From Lepturacanthus savala (lineage: Eukaryota; Chordata; Actinopteri; Scombriformes; Trichiuridae): DNA of 64,000 nt. Positions 1 through 12,768 of this stretch are shown here, piece by piece. The notes under the pieces were generated by a model that had not been told where the DNA came from, ran no database searches, and saw only the letters and a program-made list of their open reading frames with translations. The translations under genes and the position numbers were made by a program. Location of the stretch: the NCBI GenBank assembly GCA_030544235.1, contig CM060470.1, positions 26,563,098 to 26,627,097 on the forward strand, read 5' to 3'. The stretch's first letter is position 1. The number at the start of each line of letters is the position of its first letter.

Positions 1-1324
1 AGAACAAAAGGAGGAAAACAATAGTGTTACTGTTCTTTGCAGATAATGGATAAAGGCTGGCATCCTGTAGTTGCAGGCATATAACATGTGTTGCTGTGGG
101 CAGATACAGACAGTGCTATGGTGCCATCTAGTGGCTAAAGGTTCATCACAGCCATCTGCAAGTGTGTCTGTGTGCACATATAAAATAACCATACAATAAA
201 AGAGAGACTTTCACATTTGCCTATTTGTTGTTTTTACTGGCTCTCTGATTTTAAAATAAATCCAGTACCTCTTCTCCAACACGCAAACCACTGCAAACAG
301 TCAAAAGAACACATCCACCCTCTATTGGTGAAGTAGGTCAATTAGAACATAATATTGCTGCATTGTGGTTTGTGTTCAGTAATAAGTTATCTTTGTTTGC
401 ACATAGTAACAGTTGCCCTTTTCTAACTTGAAGAAAATATTCATGCATATTAAACCCACTAAAGTCCAGAATTATGAATATATTAGGAATAAGTTATACA
501 TTTTTATTTTTATCATTTTTAAATATCATAGTGGCACTAAACTCACTTATCCTCAGAGTGGCATACAGCTTCATATCAATGATCACATCTATTTGCTCAT
601 TTGTTTTCTTTATTAAACAAGAAAGATGTTCCAAATAATTAACAGCTTCCAAAGCATTATTCAGTGTGTGCAGACACCTGTTCATTAGTTGCTCAGCTCA
701 CATTATGTGACTTTATACAACCAAATAAACAGAGAACAATAATAACATGACTTTAACACACAAACAGGTTTATAAAAATAATCAAAAACTATCAAGAGAA
801 AGACACAAGCTTATATAAAATACATCTGCATCTAAATATAAATGAAAGGCAATAATTTATACAGTTTTTGCCTAAATCAGTGTGGATAACAGCTACTGGC
901 CTATAGGTGGCGTAAGAGTACTAAAGGTCAACTCTAGCACTGACTGTAGGCCTCTAAATTCTTAGAAAGGGTTTTTAAAAAAGAATCATCAAGCTTTTAA
1001 AAATGTCTTGACACACTCAAAAAAGAGGATAATAAAACATTGTATAGCATTTAAAAGAGATATAATGAACCCTGAATACTTACAGTACTGTACGTTTCTA
1101 ATAGAAGTAGGAACCTGAAGTGGCAGCACGACAGTTTGTAAAATCTATTTTTTTCCTATTTATTGTGTTTTTAAAAGTCCTATCAATCAGTGTGTCTGTC
1201 CACAACATCAGCGAGCAGCTCCAGCAACAGTTGAAGAATATTCCAGTGCATCGAACAAAAAATGTACTTCTTAAAAATGATTTTGGATGATTTGACATGA
1301 GAGCAGCATGAGAGTGGTTTTCCT
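1..1324. other. Downstream/3' UTR region of the JAM2-like gene
   Basis: No coding exon is recognisable here. The part nearest 1324 should be the 3' untranslated region of the minus-strand JAM gene. A TTTATT at 1159-1164 reads AATAAA on the minus strand, about 160 bases past the stop codon, and is a plausible polyadenylation signal. The rest is AT-rich unique-looking DNA, and its short open frames have no family resemblance. Confidence 0.5.
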
Positions 1325-4300
1325 TCAGACCATGAATGACTGAGTTTGTTTGTACTTCTTGAGCTGTGGGGAGCAGAAAGACATACAATGAATCATTTCC
1401 TTTAATTAGCCACAGACCTGCATTATCAGCAACTTAATTTCAACCCTGATTCATAAAAGCAAGCAAAACAAGCCCTGGCATGATAACAAACTCCTTTGAT
1501 CACTCACATTGCGGGTGGGAGGAGGAGGAGGAGGAGGAGGAGGGTTATAGGACTTAGTGCTGAAAGACAAAGAGTAGTGGTTCAGTCAATAACACAATGC
1601 TGCAAGAACACTACAGTCAGACTGATAAGTGAAATACTCACCTTTTTGTTTTCTTTCCTTCTGGGTAAAAACACAAAAAAGGAGAAAAGGTCAAAGGTTG
1701 TAGGTAGAAAAACAAGATTAACAGTCAATTCAAGACAATTCTACTCAGTATTGGACTCATTGTACCAAAAATGAGAAACGTTTACCTGATAAGATTTCAT
1801 TATGTGAAGTGTGATAATAATGCATCTATAATACAGTTACCAATTTAAAGTAGCCATAACATAGTCACTTAGAAGTTTGTTTCTGTTACAGTGCTAGACA
1901 AACAATTAATATAACATTTAATTACAAATATTTTCTTTTTTGATACTTTAAGTACTGCATACTTTATAGATGCTACATGCAGGACGTGTATTTTTACATT
2001 GTAGTATTCATACATTTAATTAAAGGCACCCATGTTGAGTTTTCTTGTAAACAAACAAAAGTAACATTCTGTTTATCACCCAAAACACAATGGACCTGAT
2101 GCAAGAATGTTGCAGATTTGTTCTCAAGAGACATATGAGTGACTTGAGAACATTTGTGGCATTCATCTATTTTCTCTTATTTAACACTCAGGTATGAAAA
2201 TATAATTACAAAGATGATGAAGTTCATCTTACTGATCACCTCTAATATTATTATGGAGTAATTGCTTTAGGAAGATGTTTTTTATGCATCTAAATCCATG
2301 ACAAATACTCTCTCTCTGGTTATTTGGATCCCCTTCTACTGACACATATTTTTTCTGAATGAATCTTACCCACAAACAAAGCAAAACATGGACTATTCTG
2401 TGGCAATTTTAGGGGTATTTACTATGCTAATGGCCAAATCTCACAAGAACAGTTTTTCAGGCTAAAATAAGCGATTTATAAGCTCAGGAAGTAGAGAGAA
2501 TCAAAATTTTACATCATACAAGTGAACCTTACAGAAGAAAGTACAAGTGCTTTAGCATCAGATAGTGGAAATGTTCTTGCACAACGGCCATTGTGTGTAT
2601 TCTTGAAGGTTTGATAAACATGTTGAGATGATTTCCTTCCTTATAAAACCTTTAAAATGCTGATTGTTTATATTTGAGTTTGTAGTGCTACTGCTAACAG
2701 CCTTTTTCCTCACTACCTTTGTTGGTGCAGTGCCACCACAAACTGTCAATCAGCGATGTGACACCACTCGTGCATCCTCATACACATGTAAGATAAAACT
2801 AAGGTCTACATGTCAAAACGTTGCTCCATACCACTACTAGCGGTAAGGCTGTAGTCTGTAGTTTAGCACACGTCCTGCACCCAGATCAACACAGCAACTC
2901 ATCACTCACAGCATGAATTTGAAATTCAAGCTGTTGAAAGTTGCATCTTGACCCAAACAAAGATGTCAACCAGACATTCCTGACATGAAAGATTAGCTTC
3001 ATTAGCTACTCACTCTTGCAGCAGCCCCGATGTCGACAGACACACACACAGATGCAGCAGAAGATGATGAGGAACAGAACACCTGCAGCACCGACTATCA
3101 GAATCGTCATATTCAAAGGATCTAGAAGGGTGGGGGGAGGAGAGTATTTGCGCAGAGTTCGGTGAGTAGACAATGACATATACCATAAGCAGCAAACAAG
3201 CTGTTTTATCAAAAACACTTACAATCAATGACTTTAAGCTGTTGTGCCACACAGCTCTTGGGTGCCCCGACGCTGTTGGAGGACTCGCAGCGGTACATCC
3301 CTGCATCCACTTTGGACACACTTTTAAACTTCTGCTCCAGAAAAAAACCAAGTGTGAGAGGAAGTGGAGGGCAACAGTTTCTCTATATATCACTTAGAGT
3401 GTCTTCTTTGTGTATGACTGTGTGTACCCACCAGTGTGCCTTTGTGTGTGTCAATGCTGTATGGAGTGTCCGCTGTGGCCGTCAAGGCCTTGTTGTCTTT
3501 GTACCAGCGGTACGTAGCAGGCGGCACGCTGAGCTTGTCTTTACACTGAAGGTCCAGGCCTGAGGCCACAAACACGGTGCTCGGCACCTCGCAGGTCGGA
3601 ACATGAGGAGGTACTAACGTGGCAAAGAGGAAACACAAACATAAGAATAGTGCATTTACAGCATTTTTCGTTTCTGGCTGATCAAATAAATTACATACTT
3701 TAAAACAACCTGTAAAACAATCCCAACAAATGGTATCTCAAAATCTCTGACAGGACTGCAATTTATATTCACACCTACAAACAATCTAATCTCCTTGTGA
3801 TTCAACTGTGGGACAACAGGAGCACATATCAGCATAGAAAAACTTCTTTGCTAGCATGCTGACAATATCAGACACCTTGTTATCCAATAACCTTTATTGT
3901 CCAGCTCTTCACTCAAGCATGACAATTAAATGCATACAAATCAATTACCAGTATTGAACAGGCAACGAGGTAACATGCATTTTTGTTGTCAGTTGCCTAG
4001 CGATAGGAATGCATTAATGATTCAGTGCACATCTCACAATGAAACACTTACATATACTCATATATACATTTGAACATTCTCACTATCATACCAAGCACAT
4101 TCAGGGTCACAGTCGTCTCTCCCAGGTTGACATGGTCCTCGCCGGCTGTCACCTCGCAGCGATACTCCCCCGAGTCCTTCTGAGTGACCGAGTGTATCGT
4201 CAGCGTGGCTCCATCTATCTTGGCCCGTTCTGCATAAGACTCTACAACGGAGGGAACAAAGTCATAAAAATATGATGAGTGATGGGAGGTGTTTAACTGA

Positions 4301-5126
4301 GAGATAATGAATGCTAGGGAATGAACTGAAGGTGGTAATAATGAAAGAAATACAGCAAGAAAGACCTTTTTTGTTTAAAGAATCCAAAGGAATGTTTGCA
4401 ATAAAGGTCTCTCACTCACTGGTAAATTTGTGATCAAAGTACACAAATGTCACCCCCTTTCCTTTCTTCTTCCACTCAATCCGAGGATTCTGATCTTTCT
4501 CTGTCCTGAACTCACAAGACAGCACAGCGTCTGGAGGGTGGAAAACAGAACAGAAGAGTGGCTACATTTAAGATATCATCATATATATATATATATATAC
4601 TCATTGTTCTCTAAAAAGTTACTGTAAAAGTTACTGTAAGTAAATTACTGTTTATGCTCAGAATAAACCCCAACTCCAGCCATCTTACCTGTGTGTTCAT
4701 GAACCTCCACTTTGGGTTTACTACTGCTCACTGTCACAAACAGACAGGCACGACCTGCAGGGGTGAGGCAAAGGGTTTTACTGTCAGCCCATCAAATACT
4801 AAATCTCTACAAGTCATTTCCTAGTCATATATATCTATAGTTTTTAAAGAGGGGGAAGCTGTGAATGTTCATGTTAACAGCTTGATGTAGATAAACTGAA
4901 TCTGTGCATATAGTACCATTCATAGATTCAATGTGGAAAAGTCAGTTTTCCACAAGATAATGGAGGCTACCAGTGCATTTTATGCAGATGCACACACACA
5001 CACAGACACACACATATAGTGTGTGTGGCTATATCCTGCTGGTGCCAGGAACGGTGGCGTGTAGGAATGCAGGTGATGGATGGCTTTATCCTGACCTGAT
5101 AACCGCCTTCAGTGATCTGTCCCATC

Positions 5127-5201
<75 letters not shown>

Positions 5202-6938
5202 CGACCCACAAAATGCATGGAAGTAGCAGAGACCTATATGAAAACACATATGTAGAATGTAAAAAAAAAAATCTAAACAAGATTCCAAGGTGGCTGTAAA
5301 ACATAAAACAGTGGCTGCAGTCAGTTTACATTCTTATTAATTATAATGTGTTGCAAAGGAAATATGTAATAGTTTATATGAATGTACAAAACACATCAAA
5401 GCAGGTTCAATCAAATTTTTACAGAAATATAGAGTGGCTTTGATGATGCACAGATAGAGGGCAGAGATAAGGATTATGTTGCCAGAGTGAATTAGGAAGG
5501 TTTTTTTTATTGATGTTTTGTATTTTTGTATTCTGTGAAAACATGAATCTGTCATAAATCCACTGTCACTGACACATTAAAGCTGACCACAGTTGTTGGC
5601 GTGTGTCATGTGGCGCACACATGCATGGAAAGCATGTGTTTATTACAAAGCTTCTCTATAAGACAGTAACCTTACCCTTCCCAGCTGGCAGAACACACAC
5701 ACATACTTATATATTACACACTTGTCATGAGCTCCACAGATTGAACCCTTAACCCCAGAGCCCTCAGCACATAGTATGTTTCACTTTGACCCTCAACCTT
5801 ACCTTTAACCTCATTCTGACGCGAACACTTACCTTTCATTTTTTCCATGAAGATTAACCCAAATATAAAATATATCCAAGGTATTTAAAAATAAATTGCA
5901 TATAAAAAGTGGCTTCATGTGTGATATTTTAAATTAAATTTCACTGTTTTTGTATTTTAAAATAATTCAAAGTATTTTTGTACATTTCTGTGAGTTGTTA
6001 ACAGATCCACTAAATTGTGATTTGTTTTTCCTGCAAACTTCTCACATGGTTTCGTTTCAGTAAATGTTCAAATAATCCAGTATTTTTAGGGTTAGACTTT
6101 TCCTTGTAATGGATTCCTTTTTACATATTATATTTCTTCCAAAACTGCTGTGAGGACATTTGGGTCTGATAAAGCAAGATTTAAAGATAAACAAACACAC
6201 ACACACACACACACACACTTGCACACATACACACACACACACACACACACAATTATGGACATAAAACATGTTGTTTAGACCAAGCCTCTGCCCTTTTAAA
6301 TTCCCAAATATTTTCCCAGATAGCAAGTGTTAGTTTTCATCTCAGTGTAATTAGCAGTAGGTCAGTCAGCGGCTATCTTCTTCTGCTGTGATGTGTCTCA
6401 TCAGTCACTAGATCTCGGGTTCAAACGGCATCAGAGCAGAGTCCAAATGTAAACATAAAGCTCAACCCCTCCCTGCACAATCTCATCCCCTGCAGCCCTG
6501 CAGTTCCTGAACACTTCACACTTCCTCCACCCTGTGTGGGAGCTAATGATTAATTACACTTTATAACAATTTCATTAATCATATTGGGGAAAAACCAGAG
6601 TTATCAGTGACAAAAACATCCTGCATCTCTGCATACACATCTCCTCAAATAGTTATAGTTAGTTTGTTTCTTCCCATTCAAAAGTTCACCTTTTTCCTGA
6701 AATTAGGTTATTTTAAATAAACAAAAAAGAACCAAAATTGTTTATAATAAGTCACATTTGACAAGAGAACCCCATGAAAAATGAGGTTTGTGTCTATAAT
6801 TGTAACAACAGTTTATATTCCATCACTAAAACTATTAGAAAATTAGTGTCTGCATAAAGTCTATGAAATCATAAAAACAAACTCACTATGCAATAAGGTG
6901 ATGAGAAGGGACAGCGCCAACATCCTCATGGTCTTCAT
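1325..6938 (-). CDS. jam2: Junctional adhesion molecule, JAM2-like
   Basis: Single-pass immunoglobulin-superfamily adhesion protein of cell-cell junctions. Ten coding exons (minus): 6887-6938, 4689-4754, 4420-4530, 4092-4241, 3432-3613, 3223-3331, 3014-3121, 1642-1660, 1508-1559 and 1325-1363, totalling 888 nt and 295 aa; human JAM2 is 298 aa. There is a signal peptide (MKTMRMLALSLLITLLH...). The V-type Ig domain has Cys45/Cys105 and the JAM-typical PRIEWKKK motif. The second Ig domain has PTCEVP, Cys150 and Cys202. A hydrophobic helix at about 228-252 is followed by a Cys-rich juxtamembrane run. The short tail carries nine consecutive prolines and ends QTQSFMV, a class II-type PDZ ligand like the SFII/SFLV ends of JAMs. 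The Ig sequence fits JAM2 best; JAM-A is the alternative. The 19-nt exon is inferred from phase and splice sites. If the donor at 3013 is not used, translation stops two codons later. Confidence 0.8.
5128..5198. repeat. (CA)n microsatellite
   Basis: An uninterrupted CA dinucleotide run of about 35 units lies in the first intron of the JAM2-like gene. Its cysteine/valine and threonine/histidine open frames are repeat artefacts. Confidence 0.98.
6192..6250. repeat. Interrupted (CA)n microsatellite
   Basis: Two CA tracts are separated by TTGCACACAT, in the first intron of the JAM2-like gene. Confidence 0.95.
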
Positions 6939-7639
6939 GTTCAGTTTGGGTGAGTTCAGGTCCGTCGTCCTGAGCTCTGCAGGTCTGTGCTGGTTTTGCT
7001 GAATCAGTTAAAAACTCTCCTCAATGTTCCATCTACGGGAAGACGCACAGACCCTCTCCTCTCTCCTCGCAGCAGGCGGAGCACACTGGGGAAATCTGAG
7101 CTCCTATTTTGAGTTGTGTTCTTTGATCTGCTCTGTTTGCACTGTTAATTTATGTTAGTGGGTCTGTCTCATATATGATCTCAATATGGTCAAACTTGTC
7201 ACTACAACCAAAATATGCCACAAAAGGACAGAAAAAACAAATATGAAGTACAACTACACTAAATTTAATTCCTACGGCCAAAGATTACCCGAGTCATATT
7301 GTAAACAGGTGGACAAAGTATTATAAGTTATAAGTCTTATAGTAAAAGTAGAAATGCTATTGTTGAAAAATATTCAATTTCAGTCTTATTCATTATGTTT
7401 CATGTTTCTGCATCACACTAATTGTGAATGTTGGACCATGATTAGCTTCCAAACCAGTTGTGATGTTCACAGACACAATCCTTTAAATCAGATCTGCAAT
7501 AAGCACAGAACTCTGCAGTGACATTGTTCTGCACAATGAGACTTGAACAGCCAAGTGAGATAACCTGACCAAAAGTTGAAAATAATATATTGCAATCAAT
7601 CTGTATATGAGTACTTTTACTATTTATATTTATATTTTA

Positions 7640-7640
<1 letters not shown>

Positions 7641-7671
<31 letters not shown>
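7641..7671. repeat. (ATT)n microsatellite
   Basis: Ten tandem ATT units in AT-rich intergenic DNA. Confidence 0.97.
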
Positions 7672-7672
<1 letters not shown>

Positions 7673-8512
7673 GTGGGTACAGTCTTGATACTAACTAAAG
7701 AATCTGAATACTTCTTCCACAACTGCATCAAATCAACACATTGGATTTCTGCACCTTCCATAAAATCACATTACAAACAATACATTGAAAATAAATACAA
7801 AGTAACAAATTGTGACTGGGTGGTATTGGAAAGATTTACTATTCTTTGTATTTGTTCTTAAAATTGAGGTGGTTACTTTTTCTTTCAGTGTCAATAACAG
7901 GTAACACAGAATGTGAAGTAGATATATGAGTATGATAGGAAAATTAAACAGAATGTTGCACTATGATATGTATGTAGAAGGTTTAACCAGCACTGCCCCT
8001 CACTACACACAAAACGCACACTGTGTGTAGGGCCTCATCTTCTTAATTAATAAGAAGATAGGATGAAATACAATAAGATGAATTAATATAATCCTTGATT
8101 TGACTGATAATGGAGAAATGTAAAGCATTGCAGTAGCAAAAATCAACATATGAATATAGCTCCAATTAAGGCAGCCCTGGGTTTAACTGTACAACTTTAA
8201 AATATACAGGCCTCCTCCTTTATTAGAAAGTCTTAGATAAGTCTCACACTTTTACATGTTTTCATACAAGCATGTAACATTCCATTGGAATATAAAAGCT
8301 GAAACTGAGGTTGGCGTCGTCAGGGTTTCCACATGTGTGTGTGGACAGTGATGTGTTGTTATAGGAGGTGCAGAGATGAGACAGCTGCTGGCTGAGCTAC
8401 TGTGTCCTTGGATATTGGGTTTCTTGACACCAGAGCCCACACAACAGCACATTGTCACTCATTCTGGTTATCATGCACACATGCTTACATTTGTGGCCAT
8501 ATGCACACGAAA

Positions 8513-8524
8513 ACACACACACAC

Positions 8525-8590
<66 letters not shown>

Positions 8591-8594
8591 ACAC
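8513..8594. repeat. (CA)n microsatellite
   Basis: A long CA run with a single CG interruption near the left end and a CT near the right end. It is followed by more CA-rich sequence containing the tandem unit CACACAGGCCATA twice (about 8586-8618). Confidence 0.97.
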
Positions 8595-8747
8595 AGGCCA
8601 TACACACAGGCCATACATGAAGACACATGTGCATAAACACACAGAGAGAGAAACTCACACAGTCTTTGCTGCAGCACCTGTTCACAATCAACAATCTGCA
8701 GCTGCTTTGCTGTGAGCAGATACAGCATGTAAGAGCAATAGTAGAAG

Positions 8748-8748
<1 letters not shown>

Positions 8749-8799
<51 letters not shown>
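8749..8799. repeat. (CA)n microsatellite
   Basis: A pure CA run of about 25 units, only 155 bases from the previous CA array. Confidence 0.98.
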
Positions 8800-8801
<2 letters not shown>

Positions 8802-10127
8802 CAACTTAGTGCTCAATTGCTCAATTTACAACGAAACAGCTGATTACAGCAAACAACAGATTTTCTCACTGTTTACTTCACAACAACCAATATTCCGTGG
8901 TTAGTTTGTGCTGCATGAATATCATATTAACAATGGATGCTTGTAGTCACACAGAGTGATTTGGTGTCTTTCAGCTCATACCCAGGCAGCTGGGGACAGA
9001 AACCTGCCTCCTTATCTCTTCCCTCACTCATCACATTTGACCAGCAACTGGCCTTTTACCTTTTCAGTCTCACTGAATTACTACTACTATTATTACTACT
9101 TTTACTACTGCTGCTATTAAAGAAATTAAAAGAATCAATAAAAAAAATCTTTCTCTAGTTCATGTCATTTTTTATTGTACAGCAGCAAGCAGTCTAACAC
9201 TTCCAGTGGGTGAAAACACACAAGGTGTTGAGATGTGTTTACACCAAGAGGGGTGACACAACACAATATGATTTAAGAGTGACATCTACAGAAAGTAAAT
9301 TGCCAAATCTAAAAGTGTGTGGACAGCAGAATCAGAGGATCAACGTGAAACAAACATGATTAAGTAAATCCTAGTTTCTGTTGAGACATGTTGCTGTAAG
9401 GAACTAAAAGCCTTGCTATTAACTATCGTGATTTGATAATCAGAGTGATTTATTATTCATTTTGCTGAGCAACAGACTGCCTCAATCCCTTTTTATTTAA
9501 TCATTCATTTTCATGCAATACAGAGAAAGAAAAAAAAATCATTACAGTTTGGCCCCTAGTATGTAATACATCAATAAATTGTAAAATGGTAAACAACATA
9601 CAAACATGTCAACTATTTCCTGTGCTGATGATTTGACCTTTGTCCATTTCTTCCCAAGGATCAATAAACATTGTCTCAGTATTTTGCACACATCCATCTG
9701 AAAGTGATAAAGATTGTAATGGTGTAATGGTGATTCAATTTTAAGTTTATTACTCTTGAGAAATAGTTCTGGCTGTATTGTGTTTCAGTGTTGTTGTCTT
9801 TGGAAAGGTGTTGATAATGTGAACTTTCTGCTCAATTAATTATTGCAGAGTACATGCATAGAGGAAGAAAAAGAAACAAATATGGGCTTTTGCAAGATAA
9901 AGCTAGATAAGATAAAGATAGATAAAGCTGCAAGGTGCTTTATGACTTACAGAGTAATGATATAAATATATTGGGAGGGATTAATGCTGCCATAAAGATT
10001 AAGAGAACCATAAGAAAACGCAGAGAAAAGAGAATCACATATACAGGAACAGTCAATAATAACTCACCATTAAGGAACAGTTTAAATCACAGTCAACAGT
10101 AATCCACCTTTTTTCTTGCAGACTAAA

Positions 10128-12768
10128 ATGATGATACTGGCAATTCTCTCACTGGGCCTAGCAGGTAAGAGAAATTGTGTTAAACGTGTTAAGTGTTAAG
10201 TCTGTTCTATTTCTTCAGTTGTAAACGTTGCAAATCAACGGTGTCACAATTTGTGAACAGGTTGTGTTTTCCTGAGCACTTTGGCATTTCTGTTGATTTT
10301 GATCTCAGCTAAATTCAACTGAATATTCGAACAAATCGAATCATTAAAAAACATAAGACACGTGTTTGTTCTTTTGAGTTTATATCATCAAAAGTCAAGT
10401 TGAAGTGGCACATATTCAGGTTAAATATGAATTCACCAAACACAATTCCAAAATAAAAAGAATACAATTACATTTCATATTTTCTTCCATCTGAAAGAAG
10501 ATAATGATTCATAAAAAAAGGTCTGATACACCAACATGATCCAAGTTGTTTCTGCATTATGCAATGATAGGGGCGTGTAAAATAATCCGCCAGATTTTAA
10601 CAGTATTCTTATTTTCTCTTTGCAGTGGTTGTAGGAATGCCCCCATTTGCTCCTGATCTAGCACAGCATGATCCTGTTTTGACTGAGAAACAACAGAGCC
10701 CTCTGCTGGGAGACTTAGTTCCCTTGCAGGGTCATGTTGTGGTGGAGGATCCTGCACCACAGGTCAGACTATTCTCCAGGGAGCTGCAGGAAAAAACAGC
10801 ACCAGAGATAGACCAGAGTACTCTGCATGTCCAGGTAAAAAGAAACAGCATCAAGGACCTAGAGGTTGAAGTTAAGCCAGGTGACAAGGTGGATTCAGAG
10901 CTCAAAGCAGGGCAACAAGGTGAGATGGAGAGATATGCTAACATAGAGCTAGAAGCTAAAGCAGATACAGAAGATCACCTGAATCCAGAAGTTATGGCAG
11001 AGCTGGAGGTTAAAGTAAAGTCTGAGGATAAGATGGATTCAGAGCCAGATGTAAAGTTGGAATCAGAAGTTAAGGAGCCTGAAGTAAAGCAGATGTTTAG
11101 TGATGAGCAAGAGGCTGAAATAGAGTTTCAGATGGAGACGAACCACAAGGAGGAGACTGAGCTGGACGGTGAAGAAAGGCACATTGACATGGAGGGAAAA
11201 TATGAAATGAGGGGTGATGACAGTATGTTTGTAGAGGAGCTGCATGAAGAGGAGGAGGGGATTGTGGGTAGGAGCAGTAATTCTTCTGATGAAGGACCAA
11301 TAATGGAACTTGAGCCTGAGACAGGGGACGAGCCCTTTCTGCATGAAGAGGTCATGCCAGGTTCTGCTTTAATGGACGAAGGGCCAGCGTTGGACATAAT
11401 GAGGCAGCCCCTTACAGTTTTAGGCGACTATTTCTCTCTGGAGGAGTCTCCAGAGGTCAGCATGCCACTCTCTGGGGAGCCAGCGATGGAAAACAGACCT
11501 CTGCTTGACAAAGGTATGCAGATGGTACCTGAAAGAGAAAAAGGGGCTCTGATTATAACAAGTTAAAATAGTTTCAGTTTTCATTCTGGACCGTGTGTTT
11601 AGTTTTAAAATAGACTTAGATAAAATGCAAACCTATATTTTATAGGTCCAAAATCATAAGAAGTGAGAGTTTAATAACTTTTCGATTTAAGAATGTCTGA
11701 TCATGCACTTTTCATTAATTCCTTAGCTCAGTTGACCACTGCAGAAGGTGACATCAGCTTTACTATCCAATCAAAGGAGAGGCTCATTAATATTAATAGA
11801 TAGATAGACTCACAATGATCTGTTTTTTTTTTCTAGAAATTTAGAAAAAAGCTTAAGAGAAGATGTAAAACTATAATAAGATTTTGGTACTTAAAAACAC
11901 AGATTTAATATATACAAATATAACCAAGGAAATCAAACATGGGACCTTTAAAGAGTGACAATAAAATGTTGTAATTTCACCTTTTAGCCACAGGGAGGTA
12001 CACTTGTTCTGGTGTGATACTGGACAGGAAGTGTTACCAGTTCTTCAAAGAACCGAAGAAGGCTACAGATGCTGAGGTATTCACACTTCCTTCATGGTCC
12101 TGAAGATGCACCATTAAATTTGTATGAAGTTGGACTTCTTTATGAACACACTTATGTGAATAATACTATTGTATGCTTTCTATTACCTTGCAGTTTTTCT
12201 GCCAGCAACAGTTCCCTGATGGCCACCTGGCCTCCATCACAAGCCAACAGATCCACAGACATGTGATGAACATGATTCTGAAACAAAACGGAGCATACAC
12301 ACGCACCTGGATTGGAGGGCTACGATATTTGGAGGTGTGTGTATGTGTGTGCCTGGTATTGGGAAACCTGTTAAAAATTAATGGTTATTTATGCTGACTT
12401 GACTGGCAGTAAATAACTGATAAAAGTAATAAATGACAGCTCATTATTTTCCTGTTATCTGTCAGACTGGTCGCTTTATCTGGTTGGATGGATCCCACTG
12501 GGGCTATGCTGATTGGCTGTCAGGGGAGCCTAATAATACAGCTGATGTGGAGGACTGTCTGGAGGTGCTGGCAATTGGTATGAGTTGGTTTGCAGCTTAA
12601 AGCTGAGCTGAAGGCACACAGATATTTTCTTATTTCTTGTTTCTATGCTATATATGTATACTGAAGCCATATCTGTTGGCTGTTTGTCTTTCAGGAAATG
12701 GGAAGTTCAATGACTTCACATGCTGGGAACCTCAAGCATTCATCTGCTCCTACCCATATTATTACTGA
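10128..12768 (+). CDS. Secreted C-type lectin with acidic pro-region (bone-marrow-proteoglycan-like)
   Basis: Six coding exons: 10128-10164, 10626-11513, 11988-12076, 12194-12334, 12466-12577 and 12695-12768; 1341 nt, 446 aa. The first exon gives a signal peptide (MMILAILSLGLA). One 888-nt exon encodes a long Glu/Asp/Lys-rich region (about residues 15-305) without cysteines in its acidic core and with repeated ELEVKVK-type units. The C-terminal C-type lectin domain (about 309-446) contains LASI, WIGG, a Glu406-Pro407-Asn408 motif (mannose-type in classic lectins), Cys416, Cys432 and Cys440, and ends in YPYYY. The layout of signal peptide, acidic pro-piece and C-terminal lectin domain matches the eosinophil major basic protein family (PRG2/PRG3). 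The acidic region here is much longer than in mammals, so orthology is not proven. In PRG2 the acidic propiece masks a basic lectin; whether that holds here is inference. The start was chosen as the only Met with a signal peptide. Confidence 0.85.

Larger units (their letters stand above)
7000..10090. other. Intergenic spacer between the JAM2-like gene and the lectin
   Basis: No coding exon is recognisable. It holds the upstream region of the JAM2-like gene (minus strand, near 6940-7090), several microsatellites, and the presumed upstream region of the plus-strand lectin gene near 10 kb. The sequence is otherwise AT-rich with only short random open frames. Confidence 0.6.

Noticed and set aside
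6410..6440. tRNA B-box-like GGGTTCAAAC
   Set aside because: There is no matching A box or cloverleaf at proper spacing, so it is a chance match.
8397..8799. Long Cys/Val and His/Thr frames on both strands
   Set aside because: They are translations of CA/GT microsatellites.
11063..11397. Antisense frames over the lectin acidic exon
   Set aside because: They are shadows of the low-complexity GAG/GAA-rich coding strand.
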